DNA of 59,911 nt from a virus: IMG/VR virus record IMGVR_UViG_3300044632_001473, positions 1 through 59,911 of that record. One strand, written 5' to 3'. The position numbers and the translations under genes are program-made. The first letter of the stretch is position 1; each line of letters opens with the position of its first letter. This document shows positions 27,235-36,179 of this stretch, in pieces. The notes beneath the pieces are model-generated. The model was not told the origin of the DNA, searched no databases, and saw only the letters and a program-made list of their open reading frames with translations.

Positions 27235-27280
27235 GATTGTAAATTTAGTTTATTCACAAATATAATGTATAATTTTTAAA

Positions 27281-29617
27281 CTAAGAAATTTTTGTTGTAA
27301 TAAAATCTACAGATGAAACATTCTCTTCTTTCTTAATCATAATGATATTATCTGACCAATTACGTATTAAAGAATTGTGTGATATGACAAGAATATGGTC
27401 AAAATAGTTTTTAATCTTTTTGAAGAATTCTCCCACCATTTCAAGGTTCTCGTCAGCAATTTTACCGAACACTTCATCCATAACCACGATGTTAGGTTTA
27501 GGTAATGACGATATCTTTGTTAATACACTACGAAGTGCTAATGAGGATATTGTTCTTTCGTAACCAGAACCCGCATTAAGGGGTTTAACTATACGTGTCT
27601 CAGTATCTATCATAATAAATTCAACCTCGTTCTTATCGTTTATATTCATTTCTAAAATGAAGTGACAACTATCAACCAATAAACGATATAATTCTTGATT
27701 GATTAATGGAATCATATTTTTAAGAATAATTTTAGATATTCCATTCTTACCATATACCGTTAAGTAAATCTTGAATACTGCAGATAACTCTTCTTCTGAT
27801 GTAATCTTTTTAATTAAGTCTTCATTAATACCAATCTTATCATTCATGTTTGAAATGTTGTTGGTGTGTCTTTCAATATTAGTATTGGTTTGTCTAATGT
27901 CTCCGTTTGCTGTTTCAATCTTTGTTTTAAGGGCGATTACTTCTGAATCAATCTTTTGATTCTCCTCAAGTTTCTTTTTATTATTTTCGTAATTGTCTAA
28001 TCTTTTTTGTTTACCGTCAATCTCCAATTGTTTTTGTTCTACCTCCAATTCATATCTTTCTTTACGAAGTTTATTTCTTTCGTAATTTTCAAATTCAATT
28101 TTTAATTTATCAAACCCTTCAGATTGTTCTTTCAATAAATCAAATTGACTTTGATTTAATTCTATATCTTTAATAATCTCTTCAATTTCCTTTTTAATCT
28201 TTTCAATTTCATCCGTATGGTCTACTTCATCTAATGCTCTATTACAAGTTGGACAAACAGTTCCTTCTTCAAATTGTTTAATTAATTTTTCTCTTTGGGT
28301 TTTTTCATATTTGCACGCAACATCAATTCCTTGAATATTTGCCATTTCACCTCTTAGTTCTTTGTGTTCTTCTTCATTATAGAATTGAGAAGGTTCTATT
28401 ACATTAACTCCGTCAGCATTTGTTTGACTGAGGTTTCTTTGTTTTGTTAAATCATCAACTTCTCTTTGTAATAAAACTGGATTAGTATTGATAAGTTCTT
28501 TATCTACGTCGTTGTTTCTTTTTAAGAATACTTCGTCTCTTTTCTTTTCTAACTTTTGTAAATCCTTTTCAAACTTACCTAATTCTTTTGTAAGTCTTAC
28601 AATTTCACTTTCAGAATTGATTATACTTTCCTTATGTGTTTCATTATCAGTTTCTAAACTAATTTTATTATATGTGTTGGATACTAATTTCTTAGACCAA
28701 TCATTGTACATCTCTTTAGCAATTTCTTCTTTTGCTTTAAGACTTTCTAAACCCATAAACTTTGTTAAAATCTGTCCACGAGCCGTTGGTTTAGATTCAA
28801 TTAATTCTTCTAAATTATAACCGGTAGTAAGAATGGTTGATAAGAAATCTTCTTGTGTACCAATTGCTGAAGATATAAACGCTTCGGTTTCTCTTCTTTG
28901 TTCACCTGATAAGTTTACAATAGAACCGTCTTCGGCTTTCTTAAAAAATTCTAATTCATTTTTAACAGTGTATTCACCTGACTTACTCATCTTACGAGAT
29001 GTGTTTCTTTCAATAACATAATCTTCACCATCAATTGTGATTTCACCACGAACACTTACGTCATTCTTATCGGTAAACCTATTGAAGATTTCTCCATTGG
29101 TTTTTGTTTTAGTGGTTGTATTAAAAAATAAGAACATTAATAAATCTACAGATGATGTGGATTTACCTCCGAAGTTCTTAGGTGTGGATTCAATTACTGT
29201 AATGCCGTCCAAACCTGTAAAATCAATAGTATTGTTATCACCAAATGAAAGAAAGTTTGAGAATTCAACTTTCTTGATGTACCATTTGTTATACCTGACC
29301 TTATTTTCATTTAATTTATCTATTTGAGTGTTGACCTTATTATCTAATCTTTCCATCAACTCCTCTTTAATAACTATGTTGTTATCCGAAAGAAAATCTT
29401 TCATCAATTTCTTTTGATATTGATGATCTAAGATATTGTCAGATGCCTCTAAAGACTCTAAACGTGTTTGATTAACGTTAGTTAAAGTCTTAGTGATTAC
29501 CTGAACGGTCTTTGCATTATATTTTTTCTCAAAATAAGATTTCACCCTTCTGATTTTTTCAGGGGTGAAATTTTCGGGTACATCTTCCCAAGTTACTTTT
29601 ATAAATGGATTACTCAT
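27281..29617 (-). CDS. 46: Recombination nuclease ATPase subunit, SbcC/Rad50-like (T4 gp46 type)
   Basis: 778 residues. An N-terminal ATP-binding half (FSNFLSFGDNNTIDF; P-loop PKNFGGKST near 145-153, with Pro in place of the usual first Gly), two long coiled-coil arms around a zinc hook CPTC (about 453-456), and a C-terminal half with a signature (GSGYERTISSLALR) and Walker B IVVMDEVFG near 712. With the gp47-like protein it forms a double-strand-break resection complex for recombination-dependent replication. The gp47 gene is upstream, separated by four other genes; its start overlaps the methyltransferase stop by 8 bases. Confidence 0.93.
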   Translation of the reverse strand: MSNPFIKVTWEDVPENFTPEKIRRVKSYFEKKYNAKTVQVITKTLTNVNQTRLESLEASDNILDHQYQKKLMKDFLSDNNIVIKEELMERLDNKVNTQIDKLNENKVRYNKWYIKKVEFSNFLSFGDNNTIDFTGLDGITVIESTPKNFGGKSTSSVDLLMFLFFNTTTKTKTNGEIFNRFTDKNDVSVRGEITIDGEDYVIERNTSRKMSKSGEYTVKNELEFFKKAEDGSIVNLSGEQRRETEAFISSAIGTQEDFLSTILTTGYNLEELIESKPTARGQILTKFMGLESLKAKEEIAKEMYNDWSKKLVSNTYNKISLETDNETHKESIINSESEIVRLTKELGKFEKDLQKLEKKRDEVFLKRNNDVDKELINTNPVLLQREVDDLTKQRNLSQTNADGVNVIEPSQFYNEEEHKELRGEMANIQGIDVACKYEKTQREKLIKQFEEGTVCPTCNRALDEVDHTDEIEKIKKEIEEIIKDIELNQSQFDLLKEQSEGFDKLKIEFENYERNKLRKERYELEVEQKQLEIDGKQKRLDNYENNKKKLEENQKIDSEVIALKTKIETANGDIRQTNTNIERHTNNISNMNDKIGINEDLIKKITSEEELSAVFKIYLTVYGKNGISKIILKNMIPLINQELYRLLVDSCHFILEMNINDKNEVEFIMIDTETRIVKPLNAGSGYERTISSLALRSVLTKISSLPKPNIVVMDEVFGKIADENLEMVGEFFKKIKNYFDHILVISHNSLIRNWSDNIIMIKKEENVSSVDFITTKIS

Positions 29618-30485
29618 TTGTCTTTTTTGTTTTATCTAACCACACATTACCTAATTTAACAAATATAGGATTAATTTCAAAACCCACAAACTCACAATTT
29701 AAATCTCTAGCAACAATTAATTCACCACCTGAACCTGAAAATGGTATTAATATTTGTGGAACACTATCTTTAGGTATTGATGAGGATATTAATTTTTTTG
29801 TTAACTCATAAGGTTTTTGTGTTGGGTGATTAATAATTTCGTGTTCTATATGATTTTTCTTTTCAGTCGGATGATACGCAGAATCACAATTTGTACAATA
29901 GAACCATCTTTCTTTTGCACCAGCTCCTCCAGCCAATGCTGACACTTTAAACACATCTCTTGGTAATGCACCATTATCATGTGCCTTATATGTCGTTTCG
30001 GTTTCACCTTTACTAAATCTTCCCTTAGTTGCCCTTCTTTTCTTACCTGCAGCATTTTTTAAAAAAGATTTTGTATACTCTTCTCTAACATCATCAGTAT
30101 TGAATATCTTTTCTTTCCCTTTCCATAAATGTATAATTGACTCATGTGACCTTTGCCAATCTTTTAATGATGGTGTAGTTTTATTTGTGTAATGCCAAAC
30201 TAACCATCTTTTAGTTTTATATTCAATGTCAACAAATATTTGTGCTAATATTTCACTAAATCCGTAAATAAAAATTGAACCGTGTGGTTTCAATACTCTA
30301 TAACATTCAGATATCCATATTTTATTCCATTCGTAATATTCCGACATAACTTGTTTATCGGAGTCATTACCGAAATCCTTACCAATATTATATGGTGGGT
30401 CGGCAATAATAACATCAATAGAATTATCCCCTAATTCTTTTATACCTTCAATACAATCTCTTAATATAACTTTATTTGGTAACAT
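29610..30485 (-). CDS. DNA methyltransferase, beta-class N6-A/N4-C type
   Basis: 291 residues. Catalytic motif IV (ADPPYNIGKDF; D29-Y32) comes first and the AdoMet-binding motif (ILIPFSGSGGELIVARDL) near residue 247, the order of beta-class enzymes. The segment between holds a zinc-ribbon-like CTNC and His residues (about 197-220), probably part of the target-recognition region, and HPTQKP before motif I. It immediately follows a likely restriction endonuclease gene (2 bases apart), so it is probably the modification half of a type II system. The last residues overlap gp46. Confidence 0.9.
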   Translation of the reverse strand: MLPNKVILRDCIEGIKELGDNSIDVIIADPPYNIGKDFGNDSDKQVMSEYYEWNKIWISECYRVLKPHGSIFIYGFSEILAQIFVDIEYKTKRWLVWHYTNKTTPSLKDWQRSHESIIHLWKGKEKIFNTDDVREEYTKSFLKNAAGKKRRATKGRFSKGETETTYKAHDNGALPRDVFKVSALAGGAGAKERWFYCTNCDSAYHPTEKKNHIEHEIINHPTQKPYELTKKLISSSIPKDSVPQILIPFSGSGGELIVARDLNCEFVGFEINPIFVKLGNVWLDKTKKTNE

Positions 30486-30486
30486 T

Positions 30487-31083
30487 CTATTTTTTTAATT
30501 CATATTCATATGTACAAATAATATCCAAATAATCCTCATTAACTTCAAACCATAATTGATTTGACATTGATTTATGAATAAAAAATTTATTGTCTTTTGA
30601 TTTGTATCCTGAAAACATTCCTTTTTTTCCAAATTTTTCAATCCACTCAATATTTTTAAAATCAATCTTTGATTTTATTAAAGAACCCCATTTAACAATA
30701 TGTTTATTAGATGTTTCATATGTTAAACATACCAAATATTTTTCAAATGATTCATCTCTTTTTTGTATTTCTTTATTTATTTCATCAATAGTTTTACAAG
30801 TTGTTAATCTATATGATGAAAGTTTAAATGTGTTTTTATTTTTACTTTTAATTTTGACCGCCTTTAATGAATTTGGTTCTCCCATAATATTCATATCAAA
30901 ACCAGACTTATGAGAACCAGATTTCCATAAAGAATCTCTACCACATCTTTCTTCTGCTTTGTCTGCGGTTATTTCCATAATTTCACCTTTTATATTAGTT
31001 TTACCTCTAGACCATTTATAAGTCTCAATAGTTTCATCTAATAATGCGTTAGAAAATTCTCTTAATTTTTCTTCTTGGTTCAT
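30487..31083 (-). CDS. Possible type II restriction endonuclease
   Basis: 198 residues, the usual size for small type II enzymes. A segment with Gly-Phe-Asp (D63) followed about 14 residues later by SLKAVKIKSKNK resembles a PD-(D/E)xK site, although the expected acidic residue before the Lys is not clear. The downstream pattern (FKLSSYRLTTCKTIDEIN, then KYLVCLTYE) and a C-terminal SNQLWFEV are of the style seen in such enzymes. Position next to a methyltransferase is the main support. It could also be a methyltransferase accessory protein. Confidence 0.55.
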   Translation of the reverse strand: MNQEEKLREFSNALLDETIETYKWSRGKTNIKGEIMEITADKAEERCGRDSLWKSGSHKSGFDMNIMGEPNSLKAVKIKSKNKNTFKLSSYRLTTCKTIDEINKEIQKRDESFEKYLVCLTYETSNKHIVKWGSLIKSKIDFKNIEWIEKFGKKGMFSGYKSKDNKFFIHKSMSNQLWFEVNEDYLDIICTYEYELKK

Positions 31084-31397
31084 TACTTAATTCTACTTTC
31101 TTCAAAGAACTCAATTATGGTGTTCAATGCCCATACAGAACCGGCGGTAACCATCCCGTCAAAAAATAAATGTAAAAACCAAACAGTTTCAAAATATTGA
31201 ACTGATAAACTACCTAATGTTAACGACATAAAAAATCCAACCCATGTGGAAGTACACAACGTACAACTAATCAGGTCTCCAAAAAATTTGGAGTGTTTCT
31301 TTATCCATGTTCTTTGATTTTCAAAAATTGCTCCCCATACTAAAATTGAGGTCATTCCATAAGCCGCTAATACCCAAAATAATAATATCATAATCAT
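31083..31397 (-). CDS. Small membrane protein, DUF1360-like
   Basis: 104 residues with three hydrophobic segments (about 2-24, 44-66 and 76-96) and a Cys motif (ISCTLCTSTWVGFF) at the start of the second, resembling phage DUF1360 proteins (C-x2-C before a Trp-Val/Gly-Phe helix). Function unknown. The stop overlaps the start of the endonuclease-like gene (TAATG). Confidence 0.65.
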   Translation of the reverse strand: MIMILLFWVLAAYGMTSILVWGAIFENQRTWIKKHSKFFGDLISCTLCTSTWVGFFMSLTLGSLSVQYFETVWFLHLFFDGMVTAGSVWALNTIIEFFEESRIK

Positions 31398-31457
31398 TTT
31401 TATTTATAATTAAAATATAAATAAAAGATTCAATAAAAAGAAATATATTGCCGGAAA

Positions 31458-31985
31458 TTATTCATCGTAAAGTGAACCTAAGTCACTATTTTTCATAAAT
31501 CTACCACGACCCATATTATTAATTGAGTTGGATATTTTATTCAAATCTTCTTTTAATTTTTCATTCTCTTTTGTTAATCTGTTTATTTCTTCCATATTAA
31601 CAACTTCTTTTACAACCTCAACAATTTTTTCTACAGGAACTTCTTTTATAACTTCTTTCACAACAGTTTTAGTTTTCCCTTCTTTTTTAACTTCCACTTC
31701 TTTTACAACTTCAACAATTTTTTCCACTACAATCTCTTTAATAACTTCCTTAATCACCTCCACCGGTACTTCAACAATTTTATCAACCTCTTTAATTACT
31801 TCAACTTCTTTAATTACTTCAACCGTTTCTTTTATTCTATTACCATATGGTGTTTCCCCATATTTCAACAAAGAAAACCCTCTTGCGAAGGTTTCTTTTG
31901 CTAATTTATCTATGTTGTCTATGTTATTTAATTCACAATATTGAATAAACTCACTATCCAAGATTAACGTGCTCTTCGGTTTCAT
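31458..31985 (-). CDS. Coiled-coil repeat protein with Glu-Val-Lys-Glu-Val motif
   Basis: 175 residues. A short N-terminal domain (MKPKSTLILDSEFIQYCELN) is followed by a low-complexity run (about 55-125) with many EVIKEV/KIVEVV units, and a helical C-terminus. The run is highly charged and beta-prone or coiled. Phage proteins with such repeats are often structural or spacers; nothing here shows which. The start overlaps the gp47 stop by 32 bases. Confidence 0.6.
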   Translation of the reverse strand: MKPKSTLILDSEFIQYCELNNIDNIDKLAKETFARGFSLLKYGETPYGNRIKETVEVIKEVEVIKEVDKIVEVPVEVIKEVIKEIVVEKIVEVVKEVEVKKEGKTKTVVKEVIKEVPVEKIVEVVKEVVNMEEINRLTKENEKLKEDLNKISNSINNMGRGRFMKNSDLGSLYDE

Positions 31986-32772
31986 TTTCTATATCTTTGA
32001 TATCGTTTATTCTAAAGTGTAAGAAGGGTTGTTCATTTGGTAAATCATGAAATGTATATTCATTTGTTTCAACATCGTATATTCCATACCCGTGATGTTT
32101 TACCGTCTCACCAAAATTTTGTTGTATGAGACTACCAACCATAATTGCATGACCTCCGTTTGGTAATGTGAATTGTTGTCTCTTGTGAATATCTCCACAT
32201 AATAATAAATCCAAATCAACAAAGTTTAATTGGTCATAGGCATCTTCAAACTCATAACCTAAATCGGTTGACAATCCCATAATTGGTCCGTGAAATAAAC
32301 CAACAGTTATTTTGGTCTCGTCTTTCGTAAATTCGGGACGTGAGTTATGTTGATATAGTGAATACACTACCCATTGTATATTTTCATCTATATAATCACC
32401 ACTATCTTTATAATAAGCAATATTTTCATTATCTAATAAATCTACCACAGGGCTAATACTATCTAATCGTTGTGTATTATTCTCTAAGAAATCATGATTA
32501 CCCGGTATAATTACTACATTACCCAAATGAGATAATTCTCTAAGAAACCAACTTGTTAACATCAGTTGTTCATTTGATATATTAATCTTTTGATGTGCGA
32601 TATCTCCAGCAACAACGATTCTTATATTATCCCAAGTTAATCCTTCTTCAACCCAATTCCAATGATGAACTCGTAATTCACTTAATAACTTTTCAAATTG
32701 TTCTTTATACAAATCATGCATTTGAATTGTACGAATATGTAAGTCGGCAATGTGTATTATTTTCTTGACCAT
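31954..32772 (-). CDS. 47: Recombination nuclease subunit, SbcD/Mre11-like (T4 gp47 type)
   Basis: 272 residues with the metallophosphoesterase motifs in order: IADLHIR (D10, H12), VAGDIAH, PGNHDFL, FHGP and CGDIHKR near residue 196. It lacks the long C-terminal domain of cellular Mre11, as T4 gp47 does. It pairs with the gp46-like ATPase for double-strand-end processing. The start overlaps the upstream nuclease gene by 16 bases. Confidence 0.93.
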   Translation of the reverse strand: MVKKIIHIADLHIRTIQMHDLYKEQFEKLLSELRVHHWNWVEEGLTWDNIRIVVAGDIAHQKINISNEQLMLTSWFLRELSHLGNVVIIPGNHDFLENNTQRLDSISPVVDLLDNENIAYYKDSGDYIDENIQWVVYSLYQHNSRPEFTKDETKITVGLFHGPIMGLSTDLGYEFEDAYDQLNFVDLDLLLCGDIHKRQQFTLPNGGHAIMVGSLIQQNFGETVKHHGYGIYDVETNEYTFHDLPNEQPFLHFRINDIKDIENETEEHVNLG

Positions 32773-33626
32773 CTTGAAATGTATTTTGATAAATCCATAG
32801 TAAGGATTGCGTTATTAATTTGTGGGGGAACTTTATATTCAACAAATGTTGCGTCATCTTTTAATAAAACAACAACATTACCTAATAATTTAATATCTTG
32901 GTATTTTGTTCCTTCTAACATTTTACGTAACAATCTTCCATATAATGGTAATTGTAAATAGTAATGACCTAGTGCATTATCGTGATAATTGTTGAATGGT
33001 GGATATAGTTTACCAGTATAATGATGTACCTCAAAATTCTTAGGTTGGTTTGTTTTCCAATCTGTAATAACAAATCCAAATCCATCTTTCTCTTTGTTTT
33101 GCATCAACCATACTTTATCAGGTTGTCCTGTGTATTGTTCAGTTGGGTCACCTAATACAATCTCCGTATCTAATAATATCCCGCCTCTTTCTAACATTAA
33201 ATCAAGAAATTGTTTGCCGGCACTAATCATATTATCACTCTTACGTTGTTGTTCTTCATTGATAGTGAATATAGGTTGTCTAACTTCTTTGTAGTTATCA
33301 AAACGACCAATCAATTCAGATTCCAATTCAAAGTGAACACGACTACCCATATTTGTTGATAGGTCACCAGCTTGTCTCCATTCAGCAAGTAATTGAGCTT
33401 GACCTTCAGGGTCACCTTTGGACATCTTTAGTGCCATACCTTCAGCATCAAATGGTTTATGAAATTTCTTAACGATTTTAGATACTGATGGAAAGTTCTT
33501 TTTTATTTCACCATCAACATCTTTCATATAGTAAATGTGTTCTTCTTCTATAAATGTTAATTCTAATTCTTTTCTTCTTTTTTCTAATAAATCATTAATT
33601 TCTAACGATACGTCTTTTAAATTCAT
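32757..33626 (-). CDS. RecB-family PD-(D/E)xK nuclease
   Basis: 289 residues. The catalytic pattern is GQPDKVW, then ITDWKTN (about 186-193, D and K), followed by the RecB-type QLPLYGRLL motif near residue 220. An N-terminal region with HFELE near 107 supplies another expected acid (HxxE-like). These fit the Cas4/RecB exonuclease family. It lies between primase and gp47, so a role in end resection or primer or flap processing is likely. The stop overlaps the gp47 start. Confidence 0.85.
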   Translation of the reverse strand: MNLKDVSLEINDLLEKRRKELELTFIEEEHIYYMKDVDGEIKKNFPSVSKIVKKFHKPFDAEGMALKMSKGDPEGQAQLLAEWRQAGDLSTNMGSRVHFELESELIGRFDNYKEVRQPIFTINEEQQRKSDNMISAGKQFLDLMLERGGILLDTEIVLGDPTEQYTGQPDKVWLMQNKEKDGFGFVITDWKTNQPKNFEVHHYTGKLYPPFNNYHDNALGHYYLQLPLYGRLLRKMLEGTKYQDIKLLGNVVVLLKDDATFVEYKVPPQINNAILTMDLSKYISRWSRK

Positions 33627-33628
33627 TT

Positions 33629-34573
33629 TTATTCTATTTGTTTCATTTTATATTCATTTAAGTTTCCCTGTAAATCGGCAATATCTTTATCTCCCTCCAA
33701 TTTAATACTCCACACCTTACCCATCAACTTACCACAATTTAATTTATGATATAATTTTTCTTGATCGCCATATGCGTCAGGGTCTAATACTATAATTATT
33801 TTTTTTGCCTTTTCATAAAGTGTCATAAATAAATGTTCACTCATAAATTTTCCTAACATTGGTATTGCGTTTGGTATAAAAATACTATCAAATGCACCTT
33901 CAACGATATAGACGGGTTTAGTCCAATCAATTAAATATTCATTGAATATTATAAGTTCCTTTTGTGCTTCAGGATTTTTATATTTAAATTTTGTTTTCAT
34001 TAAATAAGACCTAGCAATAAAATAATTTAATCTATTATTTTCATCATATGAAGGAATTATTATTCTATTCTCATATAATCCTGTTGCACAAAAACCAATG
34101 TTATATATTTGTAACATCAAATCAGTGATGTTTCTATTTTTAATATAATTGTACGCCTGTTTATATCCAGGTGTCAATTTCATTCCAAATGAGGCATCTT
34201 TAAATGAAACAAATTCTTTAGGTAATTTAACTGGTTTATACGTTCTTTTTGATATATCTTCATCATCTTCAGGTTTCAATAAAAGATATTTCTTTAATTG
34301 CCTTGGATTACCAAATTTCTTAATTAATTTAAATACTGAACCGTGTGTTCCATGTGTTTCAGCACATACCCAACATTTATAAACACCATATTTGTAATTG
34401 ACTTCAAGATTTCCTTTCCCATCACCGTGGTCTAACCCTTTTATCTCATGTGAACATATTGGGCAATCAAAAGATACTTGGTGTCTATAGTCATTGTGAT
34501 TCTTATAGTCACCAAACATATCCTCTAAAATCTCAAATACCGCGGAATAGTCAACTTCTTCTTGGGTGCTCAT
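33629..34573 (-). CDS. DNA primase, DnaG/gp61-like
   Basis: 314 residues. An N-terminal zinc-binding site (C37-P-I-C40 and C67-W-V-C70) precedes a linker and a TOPRIM core with VYIVEGAFDSI (about 220-230) and IIIVLDPDAYGD (about 256-267). It makes RNA primers for lagging-strand synthesis with a replicative helicase, which is not in this window. The upstream region is a double-hairpin terminator, so the primase probably begins a new transcription unit and is followed closely by nuclease genes. Confidence 0.9.
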   Translation of the reverse strand: MSTQEEVDYSAVFEILEDMFGDYKNHNDYRHQVSFDCPICSHEIKGLDHGDGKGNLEVNYKYGVYKCWVCAETHGTHGSVFKLIKKFGNPRQLKKYLLLKPEDDEDISKRTYKPVKLPKEFVSFKDASFGMKLTPGYKQAYNYIKNRNITDLMLQIYNIGFCATGLYENRIIIPSYDENNRLNYFIARSYLMKTKFKYKNPEAQKELIIFNEYLIDWTKPVYIVEGAFDSIFIPNAIPMLGKFMSEHLFMTLYEKAKKIIIVLDPDAYGDQEKLYHKLNCGKLMGKVWSIKLEGDKDIADLQGNLNEYKMKQIE

Positions 34574-34625
34574 TTAGATAAAATACAAAAAATAAACGAT
34601 AATAAAAAATAGTGAGCAAAAAATT

Positions 34626-34678
34626 GGGGCGAGAACACCACCTCTCGCCCCTCCAACCAAACCTGTATTTCTACAGGT
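34626..34678 (-). terminator. Double-hairpin terminator
   Basis: In minus-strand order, a 7-bp hairpin (ACCTGTA stem with loop GAAA) at 34661-34678 is followed by a 9-bp GC-rich hairpin (GGGGCGAGA / TCTCGCCCC, 8-base loop) at 34626-34651 and then AATTTTTT. The second hairpin plus T run is a classical terminator for the dehydrogenase gene. The stems are far more GC-rich than the surrounding DNA. The first hairpin has a stable GAAA tetraloop and no T run. Confidence 0.8.
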
Positions 34679-34741
34679 CCCGTCCTATTAATAAATATAG
34701 GTAAGTTATTTTCAAAAGTAAAATATTAGTTGCCCAATATT

Positions 34742-35566
34742 TTATACTACCGCCCTACCTTTCATATTTTCCCAATCCCTATTAACTCTTACAGTGTTAT
34801 TAGTGTCATTTGTGGATTTTAAAACATTATTTAAGGTACCTAATTGATTTGATAATGATATTAACGCAGATAAATCTTTTGGAAAACAATGACCTCCAAA
34901 ACCATAATCACCATCATGACCAGGTACTGACCAATGTGAATGACCTAATCTTTCATCGTGAATTGCGTATTCAACTACTTTATCGTAGTCAATATTCAGT
35001 TTTTCACATAGTTGGTATATCTCATTTGCAAAAGATACTTTAACCGATAAGAAAGTATTAATAAGGTACTTTACCATTTCAGCATGTGTTGAATCTGTTT
35101 TAATGATTTCCGCCTTAGGAAAAACCTTACTGAATACTTGTTTTAGTTTAGTTGTCGCAGTCCTCGGTCCTCCTAATATTATTCTATTTTGATTTTCGTA
35201 ATCATCAATTGCATTACGTTCCGTTAAAAATTCAGGATTAAAAGCAATCGTAATATTCTCATATTTTGAGTTTAATCCATCTGTGGTACCAGGCGTTATT
35301 GTTGATTTAATAACAACAATTTTATTTTTTGAGGTGTCGTTAATTTTTTTAATTACTCCTTCAACAATATCAATATTACAACTACCGTCTTGATTCATCG
35401 GTGTTGGTAGACATACAAATATAACTTCTGATTTTTCAATTAAATCAGTTTCAGATGAATTACTTTTAGTTTCATCTAAATCGTATGTTAAAACATTATA
35501 ATAATTTTTAAACTTTTGGTATATTGCGTTACCAACAAATCCTTGTCCTATTATTCCAATAATCAT
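34742..35566 (-). CDS. UDP-glucose dehydrogenase-like protein, short
   Basis: 274 residues. The N-terminal NAD-binding site is IIGIIGQGFVGNAI with VFVCLPTP-type strand, followed by the central domain with KSTITPGTT, FNPEFLTERNA and the catalytic Cys in GFGGHCFPKD (about 222-231). Cellular enzymes have about 400 residues; the C-terminal UDP-sugar-binding domain is largely missing and the protein ends soon after the Cys motif. It could be a real short phage form or a truncated enzyme. It may modify cell-surface sugars or nucleotide-sugar pools. Ends in a terminator. Confidence 0.85.
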   Translation of the reverse strand: MIIGIIGQGFVGNAIYQKFKNYYNVLTYDLDETKSNSSETDLIEKSEVIFVCLPTPMNQDGSCNIDIVEGVIKKINDTSKNKIVVIKSTITPGTTDGLNSKYENITIAFNPEFLTERNAIDDYENQNRIILGGPRTATTKLKQVFSKVFPKAEIIKTDSTHAEMVKYLINTFLSVKVSFANEIYQLCEKLNIDYDKVVEYAIHDERLGHSHWSVPGHDGDYGFGGHCFPKDLSALISLSNQLGTLNNVLKSTNDTNNTVRVNRDWENMKGRAVV

Positions 35567-35567
35567 T

Positions 35568-36179
35568 TTATGCAGTTTGTTTGTTCATGTTTACATATCC
35601 GATAACACAACATGCAGCATCTGCCATATCGTAGTTCTCTTTTTTAAGGTTACCTGTTTTTCCATATAACCAATTAACATCGGGACATACACTATTAACG
35701 TGTTCCCAAATAACATGTTTCTTATCAATATCTTTTGGGTACCCACCGAATAAAACATTACGTCCTTTATCATTTGGACCAACCAAATCGGGAAATGCAA
35801 ATTTTCTTGAGTTGTACGTTGAGATAAACGTTGGTAACACTCCTAATACATCGTAACAATTCTTTAAAATTAAAGTGTTATAACGTAATAACGTTCCGAT
35901 AGTGTAAATGTTATTTGATTGTAATAAAGGTTCCTCAATGACGACACGGAGAATTCCCATGTCTTTATAACCCTCTAAATGTTTTTTAAACGCATCCGCT
36001 TTTTTAATCAACTCTTCAATCTTATCTACAGGTTGAGGTTTTATTTTAGGGGAAAAATGAGTTAGTTCTAATAATTTAGAACCTGATATATCAAATAAGG
36101 CAAATCCAATAACTTTAGTACTGATATCAAGACCTAAAATTTTAGGTGTATTTTTTAATTTAATTAACTTGTCATTCAT
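35568..36179 (-). CDS. RuvC-like Holliday junction resolvase
   Basis: 203 residues. The RNase H-type fold is seen in KILGLDISTKVIGFALFD (D18), VVIEEPLLQ (about 85-92) and YDMADAACC (about 184-192), giving the acidic catalytic residues of RuvC. It should resolve recombination intermediates before packaging. The start overlaps the GIY-YIG gene end by 8 bases; the dehydrogenase gene follows after 1 base. Confidence 0.85.
   Translation of the reverse strand: MNDKLIKLKNTPKILGLDISTKVIGFALFDISGSKLLELTHFSPKIKPQPVDKIEELIKKADAFKKHLEGYKDMGILRVVIEEPLLQSNNIYTIGTLLRYNTLILKNCYDVLGVLPTFISTYNSRKFAFPDLVGPNDKGRNVLFGGYPKDIDKKHVIWEHVNSVCPDVNWLYGKTGNLKKENYDMADAACCVIGYVNMNKQTA

Noticed and set aside
29846-30055. 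69-codon frame inside the beta-class methyltransferase gene
   Set aside because: It overlaps the methyltransferase completely in another frame and has no recognisable features.
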